Positions 47,354-58,916 of a stretch of 64,000 bases of DNA are shown in pieces (the stretch's first letter is position 1; the number at the start of each line of letters is the position of its first letter). The notes below the pieces were generated by a model, which was not told where the DNA came from, ran no database searches, and saw only the letters and a list, made by a program, of their open reading frames with translations. The position numbers and the translations under genes were made by a program. The stretch spans positions 15,993,508 through 16,057,507 of the forward strand of contig CM049313.1 of assembly GCA_026874595.1 (NCBI GenBank), given 5' to 3'. Source of the stretch: Sipunculus nudus. Lineage: Eukaryota; Annelida; Sipuncula; Golfingiida; Sipunculidae.

Positions 47354-47510
47354 GGGGTGGGGGGTGGGGGAGGGGTCTCAGTTGTTACAGCTCGTTGCTG
47401 AAAAAAATGTAAATTTTAAGATTCATCTAGTTCATAGTACAGGTCTGTCAACAGAATGGGGGTTGGGTTGGGGGGGGGGGGGGGGGCTTAGGGGGGGGGG
47501 GGGGTGGTGA
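47354..47510 (+). repeat. G-rich block with strong quadruplex potential
   Basis: GGGGTGGGGGGTGGGGGAGG then GG at 47354-47375, and a second cluster at 47458-47508 with runs of 5, 3, 17 and 14 guanines separated by TT, TT and CTTA. Flanking text resembles the ATTAGTCC...G-tract units at 38.8-39.4 kb. Confidence 0.75.
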
Positions 47511-47689
47511 TTGCCAGAGAAAAAGGCTCCCTGTGGTATGGTATTAACTGCAGACAGCCTGATCAAGCTCAACTCAGTGGAGAGAGCTACACTGAATGAC
47601 CTACAGTCACCAAAGTGGACTGCTTAACAATGTAAGGGAATACAACAAGAGCCTCTAAAATAAATTCAATTGCTAGCCTAATTTTGCAG

Positions 47690-48408
47690 CTTTTATTTTC
47701 AAATTTCAGATTTCAACAGATTAAATCCTTATGTGCACATGCTGTGAAAATTAAATCCACAGTACTTACAGGAAAAAACGTGCCATGGCCAAAGTTGGGA
47801 AAAAATTTAAGGTACCAATTTTTATTTTTGCTAATATTTTAAAAAATTTAAAAGATTTTGATGTATTTTTTTGGTATACAATTAAATTTTGATTAATTAA
47901 AGTTGTATTACTGAAAAAAAGTCCCTACCTTTAACACTTTTGGTCTTAAGTGACCAAATATCTTTCCTGATTTTTTTACAGAGTCCATTATGTTTAGGCC
48001 TATAACTTTTTAAAATTAAATAATACTGCCTTAATTTCTGGCATGTACACAGGAACCATATAGAGGAATCTTTATGGTAAATATGAAGAAAACCAAATGA
48101 GTGGTTTTGATATTAGGCAGTTCTGAAGTGTGAAAATAGATTTCAAATAAAAAAATTGAGGTTTTTCCTTAATATCTTGAAGGAACAAAGTCCTTTTGAC
48201 CCAATTTTCGGCATGGTAGGAGATTTTTGGGATATCTAACTGTATGTCGAATTTCAGATTCGTAGGTCCAATGGTGTCGAAACGGCCAGTCTTACAGACG
48301 GAGATCTGGACGACAAAACGGACGGACGGACGGACAGCTAGACAGACGGACGGACGACGGACAATGGACCATCACTATAGCTCAGATGACTTATAGTCAG
48401 CTGAGCTA
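47690..48408 (+). mobile_element. Family F element copy 2, 5' truncated
   Basis: One unit matches those at 15.6-16.8 kb (GCTGTGAAAATTAAATCCAC, GGCATGGTAGGAGATTTTTG). It is followed by a GGAC repeat run (about 48318-48360) and the 3' hairpin TAGCTCAGATGACTTATAGT...GAGCTA at 48378-48408. Confidence 0.65.
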
Positions 48409-49268
48409 ACAACTGAAGATTGATTATATTAATCAATTACTTAATGTACCTTCTACACTGCCATGAAATAAACAGTATATAATAAATTCTAAAATAATGA
48501 CCTAGTAAAATTAAGTCCAACTTGAACAACCTGTTCAATATTCAAGGCAATGGCTGGATTGTTGACACCTGTTCATTGAAGCTGGTTCAGTTTAAATGCT
48601 GTTCCCTATTTTGTACCCTGTCTTTCTAACATCTCTGACAGAATTATATTATTTTATCTGGTTAATTAGACTTCTTTGAGCATACATAATTGTTTGTGAC
48701 TGATTATGCAAATAACTTTATCGATTGCGAAATAAAACCACCAATAATTGATATGATCTATTAATTGGCAACAAATGATACATATATACTGATCAACATG
48801 CAGTACAAGTTACAAATATACAGAATCAAGAAAATCATTTAAGTGCATATAAAAACCACATGCATAAATATTCTGTGTGTACCATCGAAGATAAGGAGGG
48901 GTGAAATTAGCGACAGTTTCCTAGAGAAATAAAATAACAGCTAGGCTATGATGTTCAGCTGACATAGCTGAATACATTTAAAACAAAATTCCATAGCATC
49001 AGATTTTATAAAACATAGTGTCATGATTGCTGGTCCCCTTTTTCCTTCCATTAAAATAGAGAACACTGATTTTAAATCATGTTTGCCAAAAGAGTTTGGG
49101 AACTAATATCTAAAGATACATAAAAAATTAAATAGATGTTCAAGTAAAGTTAAATAAGAGTAGTGTCTGTGGTAATGATAGTCATGTTTATAATTTACAT
49201 AAGTGAAAGTAGAAACAAAGGGTTTCCCCTTTTGCTGCCAACTATATGGGGTCAAACCTGACAATTTA
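48409..49268. other. Unannotated stretch
   Basis: Nothing supported. Confidence 0.4.
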
Positions 49269-51866
49269 AACAAGTGACCCATCGGTCATGACGCTCAGCT
49301 GACTCGGAAGAGATTCGCAAAAGGATATTTTATCATCTAAATGGTAGTATATACCCATTCAACTGAAGCATCAAACAGATTTACCAACAGGCCAAGTTTG
49401 TGTCTGTATTTATATAACTAAAAAATAGAGAAAAAATGTGTAAACTTTAAAAAAATACAGGTGGCTCCACCAGTCTGCAGAAACTAATAAAAACACTTAA
49501 TGGTCAATATCCATGCAAAGAATCATGGTGATCTCTGCATTAGTTGTTAGATACTTCAGCTTTTGTATCAAATTTTCCATTATTCTGAGGGATACTTTGG
49601 AGTCCTATAGCTTGAAGGATATGGGTAACAGAGACCTAATTTCAGGTTTCTACAGACACTTTTCATGGGCCTCCTTGCATGAAAAGAATGAAGATTCTAG
49701 GTCCAGTTGTTACAATTTGTGCCACGTTAACATATGACAGCATCCTTAAAGGTCTCAAAAATAGAGAAAAAAATTTGAAAAATTGAATAAAATATAGGTA
49801 GCACCACCAGTCTGCAGACACTGATGAAACACTCCATGATCAATATTCATTCAAACAATTATGGTGATCTCTGCATTAGTTGTTCAGATACTTCAGCTTT
49901 TGTATAAAATTTTCCATAATTCTGAGCTGTACTTTGGAGTGCCATAGTTCAAAGGATATGGGTGACAGAGACCTTATTTCAGGTCCATGGAGACTTTTCA
50001 TGGGTCTCCCTTTGTATCAAGAATGAAGATTCTAGGTCCAGTCGTTACAATTTGTACCCTGTTGACAGATAAATACATCCTTAAAAGTCTCAAAAATAGA
50101 GAAAAAAAATTGTAAAAATTTGAAAAAATACAGGTGGCGCCACCAGTATGCAGGAACTGATGGAACACCTCATGATCAATAGGTATGCCAAAAATCATGA
50201 CCATCAGTGTTGTAGTTATTAAGATACTGCAGTTTTTGTATCAAATTTTCCATTATTCTGGGTGGGGGGGGGGGGGTATTTTGGAGCCATACAGCTTGAA
50301 GGATATGGGTAACAGAGACTTAATTTCAGGTTTCCATGGAGACTTTTCATGGGTCTCCATGTATGTCAAGAATGAAGATTCTAGGTCCAGTTGTTATGAT
50401 TTGTGCCCTGTTAACAGATGTTCAAATCTTTAAAGGTCTCAAAAATGGTGAAAAAAATTTGTAAAAGAACCCGAACAAATAAAGGTGGTGTCACCAGTCT
50501 GCAGACACTGATGAAACCCTCCATCGATCAATATTCATGCAAACAATTATGGTGATCTCTGCATTAGTTGTTCAGATACTTCAGATTTGTATCAAATGTT
50601 CCATTATTCTGAGCTATATTTGGAGTGCCATAGTTCAAAGGATATGGGTGACAGAGACCTTATTTCAGGTTTCCATGGAGACTTTTCATGGGTCTCCCTG
50701 TGTGTCAAGAATGAAGATTCTAGGTCCAGTCATTACGATTTGTACCCTGTTGACAGATAACTACATTATTAAAGATCTCAAAAATAGAGAAAATAATTGT
50801 AAAAATTTGAAAAAATACAGGTGGCGCCACCAGTCTGCAGAAACAGATGAAACATCTCATGATCAATATGTATGCAAAAAAAGCATGACAATCAGTGATG
50901 TAGTTAATGAGATATTGAAGGTTTTGTATGAAATTTTTGACTATTCTGGGGGGTACTTTGGGGCCCCATAGCTCAAAGGATATGGATAACAGAGACCTTA
51001 TTTCTAGTTTCCATGGAGACTTTTAATAGGTCTCTCAGTGTGTCAAGAAAGAAGATTCTAGGTCCAGTCTTTACGATTTGTGCCCTGTTAACAGATGTTC
51101 ACATTTTTAAAGGTCTCAAAAATAGAGGGGAAAAAAATTCGTAAAAAAATCGAAAAATACATGTGGCTCCACCAGTCTGCAGAAACTGATGGAACATCAC
51201 ATGATCAATATGTATGCCAAAAAGCATGACCATCAGTGATGTAGTTATTGAGATATTGAAGTTTTTGTATGAAATTTTTTACTATTCTGGGGGGTACTTT
51301 GGGGCCCCACAGCTCGAAGGATATGGATAACAGAGACCTAGTTTCTAGTTTCCATGGAGACTTTTAATAGGTCTCTCAGTGTGCCAAGAAAAAAGATTCT
51401 AGGTCCAGTCTTCACGATTTGTGCCCTGTTAACAGATGTTCACATTTTAAAGGTCTCAAAAATAGAGGGGAAAAAAATTCGAAAAAAAATCGAAAAATAC
51501 ATGTGGCACCACCAGTCTGCAGAAACTGATGGAACATCTCATGATCAATATGTATGCCAAAAAGCATGACCATCAGTGATGTAGTTATTGAGATATTGAA
51601 GTTTTTGTATGAAATTTTTTACTATTCTGGGGGGTACTTTGGGGCCCCACAGCTCGAAGGATATGGGTAACAGAGACCTAATTTCTGGTTTCCAAGAAGA
51701 TTTTTCATGGACCTCTCAGAATGTCTGGTTACAAGATTGTAGGTACAGTGGTTAAGATTTGTGCCTGGTTAACAGACAGACAGACAGACAGACGGACAGC
51801 TAGACAGACGGACGACAGACAAAGAGTGATCGCTCTAGCTCAGATGACTTACAGTCAGCTGAGCTA
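49269..51866 (+). mobile_element. Longest family B element, seven units, both ends
   Basis: The 5' end is AACAAGTGACCCATCGGTCA...GCTCAGCTGACT and the 3' end is the hairpin at 51836-51866. Unit starts (palindrome or near copy) lie at about 49458, 49797, 50133, 50484, 50820, 51163 and 51502, giving a period of about 336-351 bp. The last three units are nearly identical to one another. The 3' part has (ACAG)n and GGAC repeats at 51771-51825. It is non-coding: the open frames across units are repeat artefacts. Confidence 0.8.
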
Positions 51867-52180
51867 AAAATCTTAGGCTCTTTGAAAGCTTGTGTGTTAA
51901 TAAATTAATTAGTCTGTCTAAACAGCATCACTCTTCATCTATACCTAAACACAGACAATAGTCTAACATGGCTATATCAATAATTATAATTATATATATA
52001 TATATAATATATATTATAAATCTGTCCATTTCTTAGCTATGAGGATTTTATTTTTTTTCTGTTAAGCAAAGTCTAGAAATTTATCCAGAAAATTTTTAGA
52101 TTTCAATTTTTCTTTCAAAGTAGCACAGTTTACACATAACATGTCAGGTTTTGTCTAGATTTTGGTAACCCCAACCTAAA
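51867..52180. other. Unannotated stretch with (AT)n
   Basis: ATATATATATAT-rich run at about 51988-52020; nothing else. Confidence 0.4.
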
Positions 52181-53610
52181 ACTAGAATATGGTTAGTCGA
52201 CAAGCGACTACGTGTATCCGCCTAAATCAGAGTGGAACGGGTGAAGTGAGGCATGGATTAAGTGGCAAGGGGAAATAGAGTGAAGTGTTGCATATTAGCA
52301 TGGATGTCTGCAGCCAAATTGTGTATGAAGGTTGCCCCCCCTACCACAAAATCCAGAAAGCCGTCCCAGTTGTATACATATGCAAAATTTAAGGCAGATA
52401 AGTCAAACCACTACATGTATATGAGTGATTTTAGCCTGTGGCAGACAATCAGATGGACGCTGAGCAAAAATGGTTGCAGGTGACGGCACCAGTTTTGTGT
52501 ATGATAAAGAGCTATGTGAGAACTATACACATGCAAAACTTTTGCCCAATCAGTCAAACGGTTCCTAAGATATGAGCTTGGATGTCTGCTGCATAAACTA
52601 GAATGCAGGTGGCTCCACCTGTCATAAAATCAAGAGAGCTGTCGGGGATGTATAAACCTGCAAAATTTTAGCCAGATATGTCAAACCACTGCCGAGATAT
52701 GAGTGATTTTATCCCATGGCAGACAAACAGACAGGAGCTGTGCAAAAATGGCTGCAGGTGGCGCCACCAGTTTTGCGTATGTTATAAAGCTCTCCAAGGG
52801 CTACATTTGTGCAAAAAAATTTTCCTGATCGGTCAAACGGTTCCAGAGATATGAGCTTGGATGTCTTCAGCGTAAACGTGAATGTAGGTGGCACCACCTG
52901 TCACAAAATCAGAAAAGCTATCCAGGATGTATACGCATGCCAAATTTCAGGTGAATTAGTCAAGTCACTGCAGAGATATGAGTGATTTTAACCCAAGGCA
53001 GACGAACAGATGGACACTGTGCAAACATGGTTGCAGGTGGCGCCACCATTTTTATGTATGTTATAAAGCTCTCCAAGGGCTACATTTGTGCAAAAAAAAT
53101 TTCCTGATCGGTCAAACGGTTCCCGAGATATGAGCTTGGATGTCTGCAGGGTAAACGTGAATGTAGGTGGCGCCACCTGTCACAAAATCAGAAAAGCTAT
53201 CCAGGATGTATACGCATGCCAAATTTCAGGTGAATTAGTCAAGTCACTGCAGAGATATGAGTGATTTTAACCCAAGGCAGAGGAACAGATGGACACTGTG
53301 CAAATATGGTTGCAGGTGGCGCCACCATTTTTTGTGTATGTTATAAAGCTCTCCAAGGGCTACATTTGTGCAAAAAAATTTTCCTGATCCGTCAAACGGT
53401 TCCCGAGATATGTGGGTTTATGTGTGGAAACAGACGCACAAATGGACGCAAAGCGCAGAGGAAAGGTCAGAGGTCAAAACAAAATAGGGGCGCAGCAGTT
53501 GACATGTGACCCGAACATAATCCCGGGTTTCGTAAAATTCCGCCCAGCGGTTACGGAGGAGTGCAGCTGAAAACATAGTATCCGCAAAACTCTGTTTTGG
53601 CGGATACAAT
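52181..53610 (+). mobile_element. Family A tandem-unit element, copy 3 (both ends)
   Basis: It starts with ACTAGAATATGG and hairpin TAGTCGACAAGCGACTA (52194-52210), then CGTGTATCCGCC. It ends with a hairpin between GTATCCGC at 53578-53585 and GCGGATAC at 53600-53607, then AAT. Alternating half-units give exact palindromes at 52757, 53036, 53166 and 53315, a higher-order period of about 280 bp. The 3' tail has AAAGGTCAGAGGTCAAAAC. Confidence 0.8.
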
Positions 53611-53759
53611 TAATATGCGATACCTGGAATAATGCAATATTTAATTAAACTGTTACTTATATAGTGACTTTAGGGACCTTGGTCTTTAACCTTGATGAAT
53701 ATTTTATAAACAAAGATACCTAAAATTGATTTTAATTTTGATTCAGTTTTTGTTATGCC

Positions 53760-54030
53760 AGTAGTTTGGATATAATAGAAAGTGATACACATATCTTAAA
53801 CATTACATGTACAAAGAACAAGGAGGGGCAGATGTGTATCTGGTGTCATCACTGCACCATAGCTCACTTTACCTTGTCCATGAGTCCTTCCTTTGCCATT
53901 ATGTATTTAAATGCAGGAAACTTTGTGCATCTTCAGGAAGCCCTGATAGGATATATGCTGAATTTAGATCAGTGCTATATGAAGCTTATGGGAACCCCAT
54001 GGTGTAACTTGGTGGTGTTACGTTAAATCT
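53760..54030. CDS. Region open in several frames, possible exon
   Basis: Two plus-strand frames are open over about 200-260 nt (one includes ADVYLVSSLHHSSLYLVHES, the other MYLNAGNFVHLQEALIGYML). On the minus strand GACAAG|GTAAAG is a strong donor for a segment reading CTKFPAFKYIMAKEGLMDK (about 53879-53936). I cannot choose between them. Stop codons are unusually rare across the stretch, which hints at coding in one strand. Confidence 0.25.
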
Positions 54031-54905
54031 TCCTGACTGTTGATATAAATTACGATCTGGTGACTTATTAATACTGCCCTTTAAAAACAACTTTGTGTCT
54101 AGTACTATGGACTTCCAAAAAGGCAAACAAACTGTTGAGCTTCTTTCATCATGGTCAGTAAATATAGGTTATAATGGACTTAGGTTTTAATAATATAAAC
54201 AAGTCCTTAAATTGGAACATACTTTATTTGTACAACAGTACAACAGTGTGCCTGGAAAATCAAACTGGCAGGTGAAAGGTTCCATTACATTGCACTCTGT
54301 TCTTCTGAAGCATTATTTATCTTTGAAACAATTGGTTACTGAACAACACATAGCTGGAATATTGTTACATACATTTCAGCACTAAAAAATAGTAAGCTTG
54401 CATAAATACCCCATCATGAAGCCTGATGAGTTCTTTTGAAGGTAAAGCACTGATTTTAAAGTGACTACATGTATATTAATACAGATAGGCTTTGTTTTAG
54501 TGCAAACAGGTATTGCTTTAAACTTAAAATGATCTGTGACCATTACCAGAATACACAGTGGCAAAAGACTGCAGCCATTCTATAGTTCCTTTACTTTAAC
54601 CACTGCTTTGCATGACAGTGTTTCCAGCTTTCACCATAGGCTTGGCACAGGGCCACAAATTTGTAAAACAATGAACAAGAGTGGGGTATTGCATTGTGCA
54701 TCCAGCTCCAAGTTTAAACTGATAGTCTGACCATCAGCAAAAGTAGAGGGTGCACATGTGCACATTTTCATGTACATTTTTTTGTGCAGGCAGAAATCAT
54801 ATCAAGGGTGCTCTCTGTGTATGTATTATAAACCAATGAAAAAAAAGTTTGTGCAGTATCTAATTTTTTACTATTCATAAATATCACAATCATAAACTAA
54901 TTATT
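54031..54905. other. Unannotated stretch
   Basis: Nothing supported. Confidence 0.4.
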
Positions 54906-56853
54906 TCTTGGCACCGCAGGTGCCATAGTATCGCCAGACAATTAATCCCCCCCCCTTTAAGAATAGGCCCCCCATCTTCAGCAGCAATTAATATCAGACC
55001 ACACTCATAGAAAAGGTCATTCTCATAGAAAAGGTCATGATCCAAATTTCAATATACATCATCCCCTAACCATGTCTATGTATATGCAAGAAATCTGTCC
55101 ATTAGTTTTTGACTTATAATGCTTACAGTACTGATAAATGGCAATGATGGGGTATTAAACGGCACAAAACAAGTAAAAGAATAACAGGTGGCGCCACCTG
55201 TTTCCGGTACATGACAATACTTTCCAAGATCTTCGAACATGTTGATTTTTGGACCAATGCATGCATCCCTTATTGAGATATTAATGATTTTGTGTAATTT
55301 TCACCATATATGGCAATATTCAAGGTCAAGGCCACTCTAATAGGAAAGGTCATGACCCCAATTTATATATACATTATCCCATAACCCATGTCTATGTATA
55401 TGCATAATATGAAAGAAATCTGTCCATTAGTTTTTGACTTATAATGCTCACAGGTTATAAATGTACTGTTAAGTGGCAATGATGGGGTATTAAACGGCAC
55501 GAAAACAAGTAAAAGAATAACAGGTGGCACCACCTGTTTCCCGTACATGATAACACTATCCAAGATCTTTGTTCAAGTTGATTTTTGGACCAATCAATGC
55601 ATCCCTTACTGAGAAATTAATGATTTTGTGTGATTTTCACCATATATGGCAATATTCAAGGTCAAGGCCACTCATTGGAAAGGTCATGACCCCTATTCAA
55701 ATAAACATTATCCTATAACCCATATCCATGTATATGCATAATATGAAAGAAATTTGTCCATTAGTTTTTGACTTATAATGCTCACAGTACTGATAAATGG
55801 CAATGATGGGGTATTAAACGGCACAAAACAAGTAAAAGAATAACAGGTGGCGCCACCTGTTTCCGGTACATGACAATACTTTCCAAGATCTTCGAACATG
55901 TTGATTTTTGGACCAATGCATGCATCCCTTATTGAGATATTAATGATTTTGTGTAATTTTTCACCATATATGGCAATATTCAAGGTCAAGGCCACTCTAA
56001 TAGGAAAGGTCATGACCCCAATTTATATATACATCATCCCATAACCCATGTCAATGTATATGCATAATATGAAAGAAATCTGTCCATTAGTTTTTGACTT
56101 ATAATGCTCACAAGTTATAAATGTACTGTTAAGTGGCAATGATGGGGTATTAAACAGCACGAAAACAAGTAAAAGAATAACAGGTGGCGCCACCTGTTTC
56201 TGGTACATGACATTACTATCCAAGATCTTCGGTCAAGTTGATTTTTGGACCAATGCATGCATCCCTTATTGAGAAATTAATGATTTTGTGTGATTTTCAC
56301 CATATATGGCAATATTCAAGGTCAAGGCCACTCTCATAGGAAAGGTCATGACCCCAATTTAAATAAACATCATCCCATAACCCATATCTATGTATTTGCA
56401 TAATATGAAAAAAATCTGTCCATTAGTTTTTGACCTATAATACTCACAGTACTGTCAAGTAGCAATTTTGGGGTTATTAAACGGCATGAAAACAAGTAAA
56501 GAATACTAGGTGGCGCCACCAGTTTCTGGAACATGACAACCCTATCCATGATCTTCGATCAACTTGATTTTGGGATCAATCCATGCAAGTTTTCTTGAGA
56601 TATTTAAGAATTTGAGTGATTTTCCCCAAAATTGAACCTATTCAAGGTCAAGGTCACTCTCCTAGTTGAGGTCATGACCTCATTTTAAATAGGCGTCGTC
56701 CTCTCACCCATATCTATACATATACCAAGTTTGGTAAAGATCCGTGAAATATTTTTGAGTTATTGTGTCCAAAAGAAATCTCTGCGGCGGCGGCGGCGGC
56801 GGCGCGACTGTGCCTAAACCATAGTATCTCCAGACTATGTCTGGCGATACAAT
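54906..56853 (+). mobile_element. Family C tandem-unit element, copy 3 (both ends)
   Basis: The 5' end has hairpin GGCACCGCAGGTGCC (54911-54925) then ATAGTATCGCCAGACAAT. The 3' end has hairpin GTATCTCCAGAC-TAT-GTCTGGCGATAC (56824-56850) then AAT. GTATCGCCAGACA and TGTCTGGCGATAC form an inverted pair across the element. Units of about 330 bp open with exact palindromes at 55187, 55846, 56183 and 56509 (near copy at 55522). Units 1 and 3, and units 2 and 4, resemble each other most, giving a dimeric period of about 660 bp. Confidence 0.8.
56784..56806 (+). repeat. (CGG)n microsatellite near the family C 3' end
   Basis: About seven CGG triplets just before the terminal hairpin. The other family C end (45607-45616) has only GTGGCGGGGGG, so the tract varies in length between copies. 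Confidence 0.8.
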
Positions 56854-58724
56854 AAGCATTTCTATTCTCTGAGCAACATGAACTCCTTAACAAGCAAATT
56901 TTCTCACTAGTATTACAAGGTGCATGTAGAAATCTTTAGGTGTATGTAGGTTTTGTTTCAAGGGTACACCTGGAGCATGTAAATTTTGTAGCCTAATTCT
57001 TTCCCTGCCGTTAGATATGACATTTCTGTCCCATGCTGCCAATCAATCTACACTTTACAATAAATGTATAAATCATGTGAGAAAAACTATCAAAATCACC
57101 AAAAAGTTTATGAAAAAAGTATGAACCTGTGGCAGGATACCAAACTTTTGATAAGGAATATATATGCACATATGTGTGAAGCTGGTAATATTAGGTTCAT
57201 TATCTGTCTGGAGTTGGACATCCCACAAGGGACTGTGTGAGAATGCAGTGGCTTTGAAAAGATAAAATTCTGAGATTTTTATCTACAATCAGCTTTGAAA
57301 AGATAAAATTTTGATTTTTAACTAAAATTTTACAAAATTTAGGTTACAGAAAACATATTTTCAGAAACTGTTCAACCTTGTCAAACCATGCCCAGCTCTT
57401 AAATGAGAAATTTCATATTACAATCCTGGAGTTCATATTCTCTAGCTGATAAAGCACTGATGGAAGTCAGGAATGGGTGAAGTCAGCAATCAAAGACCCT
57501 TAACTGCACAGATCACTGACAGTCACTTGTTTTTAAAATTGTTAATTTCTACTGGGGTAGTAGGCTTATTTGACATTCTTCTTTTATTGCATGATCATTG
57601 AACATATTGAGAAATTTATTTGAAAAGTTCACATGAATAAAGCAGGCAAGAAAGTTTCTGCCAGCCCCATGACTATTTCATGTGACCTTTGCATGGCTAC
57701 TGACAGTAAGGCATCTCGTGTTGCCAAGCTCTCAGAATAGTCAGAGGTGACTTCAAAGAGATACTTATATGGAAGGTCTCAAGTCTTGCTTGGATAACCG
57801 CTGACAAACACCCTTCATCTTGTCTTTTTGCCTCAAACAGTCAGAAGTCAGGACACAAAGCAAGAGTTATTATATCTTATGATTTTACGAGTGACTTTGT
57901 TCACCATCTCGTAGACCATATTCTCCCCACATAAGAAACTGAAAATATACATCACTGAATGGGTTATATGCTAATTTGGTTGGTGCTTTTGAAAAAGCAC
58001 ACTTGAATAAACAATGTTTATGTTGCTTATGGCTGAGTGAAGCAAGAATAGAAAGACATTTCTCTTATGAAAATTCATCCACTTGTAATCCAGCTCTGTT
58101 TAGATATGCATGCAGAATAACAAAGAAATTTATGCCCCAAAGCTTAATAAATAATTTATCATGATATAAGTCCTATCAAGGGCAATGATTATACATGACT
58201 TTACGGAATCTCTTTTGATAATAAATATATCCTTCATTTCATCCTGCATTTAGATCAGAGTTTTATGACAAGATACATTATAATACTGTAACTTTTACTT
58301 GGTTTAACTATGTACTTGTATAAGGATTACTTATAGTAGGTAATAAATCTATGACAAATTAAAGTGACTAACACAGGGTATTTTCACCTTTGGTTTAAAT
58401 TTTTATACTGTATATACTCATCTTTGGTTTGAATTTTGATACTGCATATATTCTCATATCAACTACTAGGTTAAACTTAAAGACTGAAATTATCAGGTCC
58501 TTATAACAGACATGCCACACCTTTTATGAGTATTTTCCATTAAGAAAACCATTTTATAATGAATAATGTATTCAAATTTTATGAGTACAGAGACAGAGAG
58601 CTGTTGGTATTGCTGCCATGTGGGACATCGTGATCTTTGAGCGTATCTGCTTATTGAATTAGTCTCAATCATAATCAATTAACAATCAAGAAATGTCCTG
58701 CCTTTCTTTATCTGCACTCTGACC
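56854..58724. other. Unannotated stretch
   Basis: No exon or repeat is supported, apart from a short direct repeat CAGCTTTGAAAAGATAAAAT / TGGCTTTGAAAAGATAAAAT (about 57251 and 57291). Confidence 0.4.
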
Positions 58725-58916
58725 TCAAGCTACTTGGTCTTGCCTCACTCCTGCTAATGCAGTGTCCTGCTCCCAGACAGCACTGGATTCAGCTGAAGCT
58801 TTTTGACTGATGAACTCCTTGTTAATCTTGTGCCAACATGGTGACTCCTCTGGGCCAGAACAATCAACCAGGAAAAGCCGTGAACTGTAGTTCTCCATCT
58901 TCTCGCCATGCCCGAT
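58725..58916 (-). CDS. Exon of an unrecognised minus-strand gene (56 or 63 codons)
   Basis: Minus strand: acceptor GCATTTTAACAACCACAG, then a phase-0 frame reading IGHGEKMENYSSRLFLVDCS, then GPEESPCWHKINKEFISQKA, then SAESSAVWEQDTALAG. It either splices at GCAGGA|GTGAGG (exon 58749-58916, phase 0 out) or runs on seven codons to a TGA at 58725 (last exon). The composition (Glu, Lys, Ser, Trp, two Cys) is very protein-like. The plus strand is also open over part of it, but the minus frame is more convincing. It is the second strong coding signal in the window. Confidence 0.48.
   Translation of the reverse strand: MGHGEKMENYSSRLFLVDCSGPEESPCWHKINKEFISQKASAESSAVWEQDTALAGVRQDQVA

Noticed and set aside
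50537-50971. 144-codon open frame
   Set aside because: It lies wholly within family B repeat units, and the same frame is opened or closed by single changes in sister units. It is a repeat artefact, as are the frames at 18370-18732, 25052-25363, 53261-53509 and 55708-56013.
51771-51825. Telomere-like or centromeric satellite
   Set aside because: The ACAG/GGAC runs are part of the family B 3' end and occur in several elements.
8241-56853. CRISPR-like array of palindromic repeats
   Set aside because: The repeats are long eukaryotic tandem units with degenerate spacing, not short repeats with unique spacers, and the DNA is plainly eukaryotic.
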